From an uncultured Lachnospiraceae bacterium (lineage in GTDB: Bacteria > Bacillota > Clostridia > Lachnospirales > Lachnospiraceae), in NCBI GenBank assembly GCA_910579685.1, contig CAJTVN010000017.1:35677-99676 (forward strand): a stretch of DNA of 64,000 nucleotides, written 5' to 3'. The notes below the pieces were generated by a model. It was not told where the DNA came from. It saw only the letters and a list, made by a program, of their open reading frames with translations, and made no database searches. Below, in pieces: positions 1 to 8,000 of the stretch. Within the stretch, counting starts at the first letter, position 1; each line of letters opens with the position of its first letter. A program made the position numbers and the translations under genes.

Positions 1-1
1 G

Positions 2-1165
2 TCCGTCACCCCCCAGCGGCAGGATACCGGTGAAAATCTGTCGGTATTCGCAACCCTCTCCACCACGCTCGCCGCAACGCTCGGAACCGGAAATATCGTC
101 GGGGTTTCCACCGCCATCGCCCTTGGCGGCCCCGGCGCCATCTTCTGGTGCTGGATCACCGGAATCCTGGGCATGGCCACCGCCTACTCGGAATGCTTTT
201 TAAGCGTGCGCTTTCGGAAAACGGGTACGGACGGCCTGAACCGGGGCGGCCCTATGTATGTATGGGAAAACGGCCTGCATAACAGACCCGTCGGCGGCTT
301 TTACGCCCTGCTTACCGTGATTGCCGCCTTCGGCGTTGGCTGCACCACTCAGTCCAACTCCATCGCCCAGACCACGGCAACAAGCTTTGGCTTTCCCCCG
401 CAGGCGGCCGGGTTCCTTGCGGCTTTGATTTCCGGGTTTGTGGTGGTCGGGGGAATCAAATCCATCGGTAACGTGTGTGTGAAAATCGTGCCTTTTCTGG
501 CAGTTCTGTTTACCGCCGGCTGTCTCCTGCTCCTTTTCCTGAACCGGGAAGTGCTGTTTCCCGCCATTATCCTGATTCTTCAAAGCGCTCTCTCCCCCAG
601 GGCCGCTGCCGGAGGCGCAGCGGGCTCCTGTCTTATGCTCACGGTGCGCTATGGAATTGCAAGGGGGTTGTTTACAAATGAGGCCGGAATCGGCACCTCC
701 TCCATCGCCGCCGCCGCATCCGGCACGCCTAATCCAATGAAACAGGCCTATGTGTCCATGACCGCCGTATTCTGGGATACCGTGGTCATGTGTCTCTTAA
801 GCGGGCTGGTGATTGTCACCAACATGATAAAACACCCGGATTCTCTGGACGGAGTAAGTGAAGCCGGCCTAACCGAAGCCGCCTTCTCCTATCTGCCTGG
901 AGGAAATACCTTTTTATCCCTGTGTCTTGTAGCCTTCGCCATAACTACTCTGATCGGCTGGTCCTATCTCGGGGAATGCGCCGTGGAATACCTGGCCGGA
1001 AGCAGAGGGATCTTCCTCTATAAGGTGATTTATATTGTGATGATCTATGTCGGGGCCGTACTTCCCCTGACTTTCGTGTGGGAGTGCACGGACCTGATCA
1101 ACGCCTGTATGGTGTTCCCCAATGTGGCGGCCCTGTTTTTGCTGCGAAAATCCATCAAAAGCTAA
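2..1165 (+). CDS. Sodium:alanine/glycine symporter (AGCS family), 5'-truncated
   Basis: The reading frame is open from the window edge, so the start lies upstream and about 60-70 N-terminal residues are missing. The first visible residues include TLSTTLAATLGTGNIVGVST, followed by the G-GGPGA motif typical of AGCS symporters. The later TNEAGIGTSSIAAAAS stretch is the family's second signature. These proteins import alanine, glycine or glutamine with sodium through about 10-11 membrane helices. The C-terminus is slightly short but ends at the normal last helix. A hairpin follows the stop directly, and the next gene is convergent. The family is clear from the motifs; the substrate is not. Confidence 0.93.
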   Translation, partial: SVTPQRQDTGENLSVFATLSTTLAATLGTGNIVGVSTAIALGGPGAIFWCWITGILGMATAYSECFLSVRFRKTGTDGLNRGGPMYVWENGLHNRPVGGFYALLTVIAAFGVGCTTQSNSIAQTTATSFGFPPQAAGFLAALISGFVVVGGIKSIGNVCVKIVPFLAVLFTAGCLLLLFLNREVLFPAIILILQSALSPRAAAGGAAGSCLMLTVRYGIARGLFTNEAGIGTSSIAAAASGTPNPMKQAYVSMTAVFWDTVVMCLLSGLVIVTNMIKHPDSLDGVSEAGLTEAAFSYLPGGNTFLSLCLVAFAITTLIGWSYLGECAVEYLAGSRGIFLYKVIYIVMIYVGAVLPLTFVWECTDLINACMVFPNVAALFLLRKSIKS

Positions 1166-1198
1166 AGGGCGCCCCAACGGGACGCCCTCTCCTTCAGC
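1166..1198. terminator. Hairpin between convergent agcS-like and rrf2-like genes
   Basis: AGGGCG at 1166-1171 pairs with CGCCCT at 1183-1188, with an inner CCC/GGG after one mismatch. A T-rich tract follows better on the minus strand (TTTAGCTTTT) than on the plus strand. It probably ends the minus-strand regulator transcript and may act in both directions. Confidence 0.5.
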
Positions 1199-1206
1199 CT
1201 TTACTG

Positions 1207-1641
1207 TCAAATCATATAATTATCCACTTTTTCCCGCTGCCATTCCACCAGCTTTTCCAGCGTCACATTATCCACCACTCCCTTGATGGCCTCATCCAGC
1301 TGCTTCCAGAGCTCTAGCGTGGCACATCCCTCCTGCCGTCCGCATTGATTAACCTCATCTTCAAGACAGGACACAGGAGCCAGGGATCCTTCCGTGAGCC
1401 GCAGAATCATTCCCACCGTATAACAGGCAGGATCCCTCGTCAGTTTATAGCCTCCCTGTGGTCCCCGGATACTCTTGACGTATCCCGCCTTATTCAGGTT
1501 CGATATAATCTGCTCCAGATATTTGTCGGAAATATCCTGCCGGGCTGCAATGTCTTTGATTCTCACCGGCCCGTTATTACTGTGAAGCGCCAAATCCAGC
1601 ATCAGACGCAGCGCATATCTCCCCTTCGTAGATATCTTCAT
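1207..1641 (-). CDS. Rrf2-family transcriptional regulator (IscR-like, three cysteines)
   Basis: A 144-residue winged-helix regulator. I chose the ATG at 1641 because it gives the canonical start MKISTKGRYALRLMLDLA and has GGAGG 7 bases upstream; the upstream in-frame extension is not family-like. The helix-turn-helix segment is followed by the wing GPQGGYKL. Cysteines in the stretch SCLEDEVNQCGRQEGC match the position of the three Fe-S ligands of IscR-type members. This suggests an iron-sulfur cluster sensor, although the spacing differs from E. coli IscR. It is divergent from a MATE exporter. A near-palindrome overlaps its own promoter, so autoregulation is likely. No isc or nif genes are adjacent, so the target is unknown. 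Confidence 0.9.
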   Translation of the reverse strand: MKISTKGRYALRLMLDLALHSNNGPVRIKDIAARQDISDKYLEQIISNLNKAGYVKSIRGPQGGYKLTRDPACYTVGMILRLTEGSLAPVSCLEDEVNQCGRQEGCATLELWKQLDEAIKGVVDNVTLEKLVEWQREKVDNYMI

Positions 1642-1765
1642 CCTTATACCTCCTGCATACCGCTGACTCTGCCTTCGGCACCGCACCGATAGACAGCCTG
1701 AACATTTCTTTTCAAACTTGTCTCTCCTGCATATCACATCTTCTGTCTGCGATACCGGCTCATTG

Positions 1766-1799
1766 TCCTATTATACTACTATTTTACTAGGATATGCAA
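1766..1799 (-). promoter_or_regulatory. rrf2-like promoter with overlapping near-palindromic operator
   Basis: The minus strand reads TTGCAT (1794-1799), an 18-base spacer, then a perfect TATAAT (1770-1775). Bases 1766-1792 form an imperfect palindrome with 10 of 13 pairs matching (arms TCCTA...TAGGA). It covers the -10 box and most of the spacer, the expected place for autorepression by the adjacent Rrf2 protein. Assignment to that protein is inferred. Confidence 0.5.
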
Positions 1800-1805
1800 G
1801 CAATA

Positions 1806-1836
1806 TTGACTTTTTTGGCGATTTCTGGTTTAAATA
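1806..1836 (+). promoter_or_regulatory. Probable promoter of the MATE gene
   Basis: TTGACT (1806-1811) is followed after 17 bases by TTTAAA (1829-1834), about 30 bases before the start codon. The -10 box is weak. The rrf2-side palindrome lies just upstream, so one regulator could affect both directions. Confidence 0.4.
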
Positions 1837-1867
1837 GAGGAATAGATGTTAATACAGGAGGCTTGCC

Positions 1868-3142
1868 ATGGGAAAAAAATATCTAAAATTTATCCTTCCA
1901 TCCACCCTGTCCTTCCTTCTGACAGGAATTTACTCCATCGTGGATGGAATTTTTGTGGGAAGGGCTATGGGCGATGACGGCCTTGCGGCCATCAACATTG
2001 CCTGGCCTCTGGTTGCCCTGATTATCGCCCTCGGGACGGGAATTGGAATGGGCGCTTCCGTCATGGTTTCCTTAAATCTGGGCGCAGGAAACGAAAAGGC
2101 CGCAGACAAAATGGAAGGAAACGCTTTTTTCCTTCTCTTTGTCAGCTCGCTTCTTCTCACAGCCTTTTTGTATCTGGCAGGAAGCCCCCTGCTTACCCTT
2201 CTCGGCGCAGAGGGCGTCATTCACGGCCACGCCCTTACCTATCTTTCCTATATGCTTCTCGGAGGCGTCATACAGGTTCTCGCAAGCGGAAGCATTCCCC
2301 TGATGCGCTGCCGCGGCGCTGCTTTTTATTCCATGTGCTCTATGGGCTGCGGATGCCTGATCAATATAGCCCTGGATTATTACCTGGTTCTGCTGGCTGG
2401 TCTTGAGCTCTTCGGAGCCGCCATGGCAACGGTCTGCGGTCAGAGCGTTACCCTGGCACTCTGCCTTGCTTTCTATCTTCGGAAAAAGAACAGGATACCT
2501 TTCCGGAATATGAAACCGGATGGGAAAGCCGTTTCTTCTATATTAAGGGTGGCGGCCTCTCCCTTTGGACTGACCTACCTGCCATCCATCACTATTATCT
2601 TCATGAACCTGCAATGCCTTAAATACGGAGGGGAGGAAGCTGTCAGCGCCTATGCCGTGCTCGCCTACCTGGTGTCATTTATGGAACTTCTGGTGCAGGG
2701 CATCAGCGATGGAAGCCAGCCGCTTCTGAGCCATTCCAAGGGAAGCGGCGATACGAAATCTCTAAAAAACTATACCCGCTGGACTTTTTCCCTGGGCATT
2801 TTTCTCGGGGTTCTGAGCGGTGCGCTTGTCTATCTTCTTCGCAGGCATATTCCCGCATTTTACGGCACCTCCGAAGAGGCGGCCCGGCTGATCCTGCGCT
2901 CAGCCCCGGCTTTCGCCCTGGTCATGGCAATGTACGGCCTGACCAAACCTGCCATCTCCTATTTTTATGCCACAAAGCGGCTGCTGCGCTCCAGCTTTCT
3001 TGTATACGGGGAAGCGCTTCTGACCCTGGCGGTAATCTTCCTCCTGCCGCTGCTGCTTGGCCTTGACGGAGTGTGGGGCACCATGCCGCTGGTTCAGCTC
3101 CTTCTAGGGCTTGCCTGCGTAATTTTCCTTATGAAAAAGTAA
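1868..3142 (+). CDS. MATE-family efflux transporter
   Basis: A 424-residue integral membrane protein that would exchange sodium or protons for cationic drugs, dyes or metabolites. The N-terminal segment YSIVDGIFVGRAMGDDGLAA is a typical MATE helix-1 signature. It is followed by the usual alternation of hydrophobic helices in two bundles and ends in a short basic tail. The length fits the DinF/NorM-like clostridial branch. AGGAGG lies 8 bases before the ATG. It is divergent from the Rrf2 regulator, which may control it. Family assignment is secure; the substrate cannot be read from the sequence. Confidence 0.92.
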   Translation: MGKKYLKFILPSTLSFLLTGIYSIVDGIFVGRAMGDDGLAAINIAWPLVALIIALGTGIGMGASVMVSLNLGAGNEKAADKMEGNAFFLLFVSSLLLTAFLYLAGSPLLTLLGAEGVIHGHALTYLSYMLLGGVIQVLASGSIPLMRCRGAAFYSMCSMGCGCLINIALDYYLVLLAGLELFGAAMATVCGQSVTLALCLAFYLRKKNRIPFRNMKPDGKAVSSILRVAASPFGLTYLPSITIIFMNLQCLKYGGEEAVSAYAVLAYLVSFMELLVQGISDGSQPLLSHSKGSGDTKSLKNYTRWTFSLGIFLGVLSGALVYLLRRHIPAFYGTSEEAARLILRSAPAFALVMAMYGLTKPAISYFYATKRLLRSSFLVYGEALLTLAVIFLLPLLLGLDGVWGTMPLVQLLLGLACVIFLMKK

Positions 3143-3207
3143 AATGGGAGTCCTCCATCTCAGCGGCCTCCCTGCCCGCCTTAGGAAGCGATACCGCCTG
3201 GGAGAAT

Positions 3208-4887
3208 TTATTTGCCGCAAAGAACCAGAGCCTCGTAGGCCCTTAAGGAAATCTCTTCTTCCGCCTTTGGATCCCCATAATTGGAAATCCAAATATCCCC
3301 TCCCGCAAATTCCTGAGGGATGGAAATTCTGCGCTCTTTTTGACTGAAATTGCAGATCACAAGGAGCTTTTCTCCCTCATAGCTTCTTGTGTACATAAAG
3401 ATCTCCTCATCCTCTGGCATCAGAAGCTCAAACTTGCCGTACACAATGACAGGGTTCTCCTTGCGCAGCCGAATCAGTCTCTGATAGAAGCGGAAAACGG
3501 AGGAATCCCTTTCGAGCTGCTCTTTCGCATTAATTTCCTTGTAATTGGGATTTACCATAATCCAGGGAACGCCTTTTGTAAAACCAGCGTTTGACGTCTC
3601 CTCCCACTGCATGGGGGTTCTGGCATTGTCCCTGCTCTTATATCTGAGAAATCTCAGCATCTCCTCCCCATCCACAAGATTATTTTTCGTATACTCGCAA
3701 TAAGCGTTGATACTCTCAATATCCCGGAAATCCTCCAGCCCCCCAAAAGGCACGTTGGTCATCCCAAGCTCCTCCCCCTGATAGATGTAAGGCGTTCCCT
3801 TCATCATATGAAGGCAGAGCGCCAGCATCTTGGCGGAAAGCTCCCTGTATTCTCCACTGTCATTTCCAAGCCTGGATACGACTCTCGGCTGATCGTGATT
3901 ATTCCAATACAGACTGTTCCAAGCCTTTCCCTCCAAATAGGTCTGCCATCTCTCCAGCACGGCTTTCAGGTCAGGAAGATAAATCTTGTTTTCGTTCCAC
4001 TTGGAATGCTCCCCGCCGTCCAGATCGTTCTGTTCAAACTGAAACACCATGTTCAGCTCGCTCTCATCATCTGCAGCAAACTTCACCGCTTCCTGCACGG
4101 TAACCCCCGAAGTCTCTCCCACCGTGATGGTATCATAGGGGGCAAGCGCCTTTTCCCGCATTTCTCTCAGATAGTCGTGAACATGAGGACCGTTAATGAC
4201 ATAAGGGCCAAAATCGCCGTAAAGAGCCCCCTCCCCTTTGGGCCCGTCGGGCAGTCCCGGCACTTTGGAGATCATACTGATCACATCCATCCGAAAGCCG
4301 TCAACTCCCTTGTCGAGCCACCACCGCATCATGGCAAAGACTTCTTCCCTGACCTTCTCGTTATCCCAGTTCAGATCCGGCTGCTTTTCCGAGAAAAGGT
4401 GCAGGAAGTACATATCCGTGGCCTCGTCGTATTTCCAGGCCGGGCCGCTGAAGCAGGAACCCCAGTTATTCGGCTCCTTCCCGTCCTTTCCCTCCCTCCA
4501 GATGTAATAATCCCGGTAAGGGTTTTCCCTGGATTTACGGCTCTCCATAAACCACCTGTGCTCGTCCGAGGTATGGTTTACCACGAGGTCCATCATGATG
4601 CGGATCCCCCGTTCATGAGCCGCCGCAAGCATCTGATCGAAGTCCTCCATGGTTCCGAACTCTTTCATGATCGCCTGGTAATCGCTGATGTCATAGCCGT
4701 TGTCATCGTTGGGAGACTGGTACACCGGAGAGAGCCAGATCACGTCAATTCCAAGCTCCTTTAAATAATCCAGTTTCTGCATGATCCCCCTGATATCCCC
4801 GATCCCATCGCCATCGCTGTCCATAAAGCTCCGGGGATAGATCTGGTAGACCACGCTTTCCTTCCACCATTTTTTATTTTGTTCCAT
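3208..4887 (-). CDS. malL: Oligo-1,6-glucosidase (GH13 alpha-glucosidase)
   Basis: A 559-residue cytoplasmic enzyme of glycoside hydrolase family 13. The start WWKESVVYQIYPRSFMDSDG is diagnostic. Catalytic residues are visible as the nucleophile Asp in GFRMDVI, the acid/base Glu in TVGETSGV and the transition-state Asp in NNHDQPR. The residue after the nucleophile is Val (MDVI), which in this family goes with alpha-1,6 rather than alpha-1,4 preference, favouring isomaltose-type substrates over trehalose-6-phosphate. No signal peptide is seen, so it acts on imported oligosaccharides. The Shine-Dalgarno AAGGAG is rather far (about 12 bases) from the ATG. No sugar transporter or regulator is adjacent. 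Confidence 0.92.
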   Translation of the reverse strand: MEQNKKWWKESVVYQIYPRSFMDSDGDGIGDIRGIMQKLDYLKELGIDVIWLSPVYQSPNDDNGYDISDYQAIMKEFGTMEDFDQMLAAAHERGIRIMMDLVVNHTSDEHRWFMESRKSRENPYRDYYIWREGKDGKEPNNWGSCFSGPAWKYDEATDMYFLHLFSEKQPDLNWDNEKVREEVFAMMRWWLDKGVDGFRMDVISMISKVPGLPDGPKGEGALYGDFGPYVINGPHVHDYLREMREKALAPYDTITVGETSGVTVQEAVKFAADDESELNMVFQFEQNDLDGGEHSKWNENKIYLPDLKAVLERWQTYLEGKAWNSLYWNNHDQPRVVSRLGNDSGEYRELSAKMLALCLHMMKGTPYIYQGEELGMTNVPFGGLEDFRDIESINAYCEYTKNNLVDGEEMLRFLRYKSRDNARTPMQWEETSNAGFTKGVPWIMVNPNYKEINAKEQLERDSSVFRFYQRLIRLRKENPVIVYGKFELLMPEDEEIFMYTRSYEGEKLLVICNFSQKERRISIPQEFAGGDIWISNYGDPKAEEEISLRAYEALVLCGK

Positions 4888-4974
4888 ATTTAAGACATAC
4901 TCCTTTCGCCTCTGAATTTGGTACTATTGTAACAGCTTATGAGGAATAAGGCCAGAGGGAAATACATCAAACGC

Positions 4975-5022
4975 AAAAAAGCCTGTAAGGCGGCGTGACA
5001 GCCCGCCCTACAGGCTTTTTTA
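4975..5022 (-). terminator. Strong rho-independent terminator closing the tad-kinase-LysM operon
   Basis: GCCTGTA...TACAGGC with an extended GC stem (GGCGG/CCGCC) is followed on the minus strand by TTTTTT. It lies immediately after the stop of the LysM gene and is the only clear terminator in the 22-kb minus-strand unit. The A-run on the other side makes it bidirectional. Confidence 0.9.
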
Positions 5023-5027
5023 TTTTA

Positions 5028-8000
5028 TCAGTCCGGAATCAGGAGCACCTGACCCACGTAAATGCTCTGGGGATCCGGAAGCGAGTCTATATTCGCCTCA
5101 TAAATCCGTCTCCACCGCCAGCCTCTGCCATAAACTTTTAAGGCTATTTTCCAGAGATTGTCGCCTTCCTGTACGGTATAATAATTTCCCGCCGTACCCT
5201 CTGCCGTATCAGCCGATGCGCCTTCCATCACGCTGCCATCTCCCTGGTTTAAATAAATGGTAAGCGTCTGTCCCGCATAGATTCTGTTGGGATCGCCGCC
5301 AATCACGGCTGCATTTTCAGCATAAATCTTCTGCCAGTAAGAGCCTTCCCCATAGAACTTCACGGCGATCTTCCACAGAGTATCCCCCTGTTCCACCGTG
5401 TAAGTCACAGTGGAAGCCGTTCCCGTCACTGCGGCCCCTGCCTGTGCGCCCGCGGCACCATTGCCTGCAATCTTACCGCCTGCGGTATTTGTTCCGCCCA
5501 GACCGGTTCCTGCGCCGCCTGCCGCAGCGCCGGCATTTCCGTTATCAGCACCGGTGTTTGTACCGTTATCGCTGCCAGAGTCGGAACCGCTTCCTCCATC
5601 TGAGCTTCCGGCATCCGAACTTCCTCCTGTGTTGTCGTCATCATCGGAACCGCCGCCGTTGCCATTCTCTTTTTCCACCACAAAATTCTGTGCGGCTTTC
5701 TTTAGAACCTCATCCTCCCCGTTACGGAACTCAACGCCCAGCGTATGGGTGCCCGGCGTGCTTGCGCTTCCGGAAAGGAGCGTCTGCCACATGATGGTGA
5801 TTCGGGTGCTTCCGGATGCGGACGTGTAATCCTGCCCCTCCGTCAGCTTCACACCGTCAAGGAACACATATCGGAATTCATCGTAAATACCCTGTGACAC
5901 AAAGGTACGACTTTCCTCCGACAAGTCCGGACTGCCCGACGCGCTGATGTAGATGTCCTGCACGCGCTGAGTCACATCATATCCCGAATCCGTGGAATTG
6001 TCCACGTTTGTATCGGTGTTTTCAAGGACTGTCAGCGTATAGGTCATATAACTTGATTTGAAATATTCAGAACTGTTATCCATGCGCACGGTAAAAGTAA
6101 AGTCACCTGTCTCAGTGGGCACGCCGTAGATCTCACCGTTTGCCTTCACCTCCACTCCGGCCGGGAGGACACCGTCTTCCAGCGCATAGCTAACCCTATT
6201 CCAGCTGTAATACTTATTGCTGTTCAAAATCAACGGACCGTATGGAACATATTTTACCGACTGCGGAATGTCCGTCGTCGTTATACTGGGGTCGCCAACC
6301 GTACCGGTTAATTCCAGTATCATCAATACCGTATCTCCTGATTTGAACGTCAGCGTACCCGATACGTCCGCCCCTGCCGCCACATCCTCTTTTGCCGTAA
6401 TACGTATCTTGGCCAAATTAGGCAGTTCACCATAAGAGGTATCTTTATTTACCGTGCTCATGCCTTCCAGATCGTGATTTCCCTTTAACGTCCAATATTC
6501 GTCCAGCTGCACGACATCCGATTTCAGTTCCACGCTCAGAGCGGGAATCGGTCCGGCTCCCTTGTTTATCACAAGGATATCGTGTTTATAACCGTGATAG
6601 CCATCCAAAAGCATTTCTCTCTTTGAATAGACTACACCGCCTTCCACTCTGGTTTCTGCGTCTTCATCCTCCAAACTGTTAATGTAAAGCTCTCCCATAC
6701 TGCTATCCGCCTGAAGAATCTGCAGCCAGTAATTTCTGGAATTCTTCTTATCCTCCGAAGATACCCCGTAATGCACGGCACCTTTGGAAAAATCATGATA
6801 GCTTTCACCGCTGACTTCCGGCTCACTGCTTCCATCCACATGCAAAGTCGCTCCCTTAGAAACAGTAAATTTTGGAGCCAGCTTGGTCAGATCGGCATCG
6901 TCTCCCACTAAAATTGTTATGTAATTTTTTTCACCATAAGAATCATTGGAGGTAGTGATATAACAGTCAATCTCATCTCCATCTCTATTTTTGAGACCCG
7001 TAAAGGTTACATCTGTCCCGCTTCCCAGTATCGGTGCGGGGGGAACGTAACCCTCTGTTTTTATGTTATAGTGGTAAATTTCCTGATCAGCCGCTCCATC
7101 CGCTCCTACAAAAACCGTAAAGTGGACACCCTGACTGTAATCGGCTCCGTAGCCTGCTGTATTGTAGTCTGTACCAAACAAAGAATCTTTGATATCCGCC
7201 GATCCCATTGATATGGCATCCGCTATCGAGGAAAACTGGCCCACATATGCCGCCGTCACATCTGACGGACTGCTGACCCCGCCTTTATAGTAAGTCATGG
7301 TCTGGTAATAAGTCCTGTCAACCGCATACCCTTCCTTCAACATAACAAGTCGATTGTAACATCCATCCACATGATTTGTTGTAGCTGAATAATTTACGTA
7401 ATCTCTCCCTGTCTGCGTCCGTTCAAACAAGCTCTCGCACTGTATCGAATTGCTTATTTTCTGGGCTTGCGTTTTGATATTATAATAGTAAATCTCCTGG
7501 TCAGATGCTCCATCTGCCCCCACAAAAATTGTAAAATAAACACCCTGACTGTAATCGGCTCCGTAGCCTGCTGTACTGTAGTCCGAACTAAACAAGGCGT
7601 CTTTGATATCGATGGCCCCCCTGGAAACGGCATCCGCTATCGATGAGAACTGACCCACATAAGCTGCCGTTACATCCGACGGACTGCCGGCTCCGGCTTT
7701 ATAGTATTCCATGGTCTGATAATACGTATCATTCGCCGCATATCCAGGCTTTAAGGTAACTGTGCGGTATTCACATCCATCAGATATTTCCGTGGAAGTG
7801 TGAGAAGTCACATAATTTCTCCCGGATCCCGTTCTTTCAAACAGACGTTCGCAACTGATATAATTATCCCGAGGGTAAACACACAGATCAAAGGGCAGAC
7901 AGCCCGTCACATCCCCGCCGGCATCAAACGTTACCATGGTAATCCCGCATTTTTCCCTCTCTTCCACCTCATAACCGGCATTTACCTGTGTCATGTCCGA

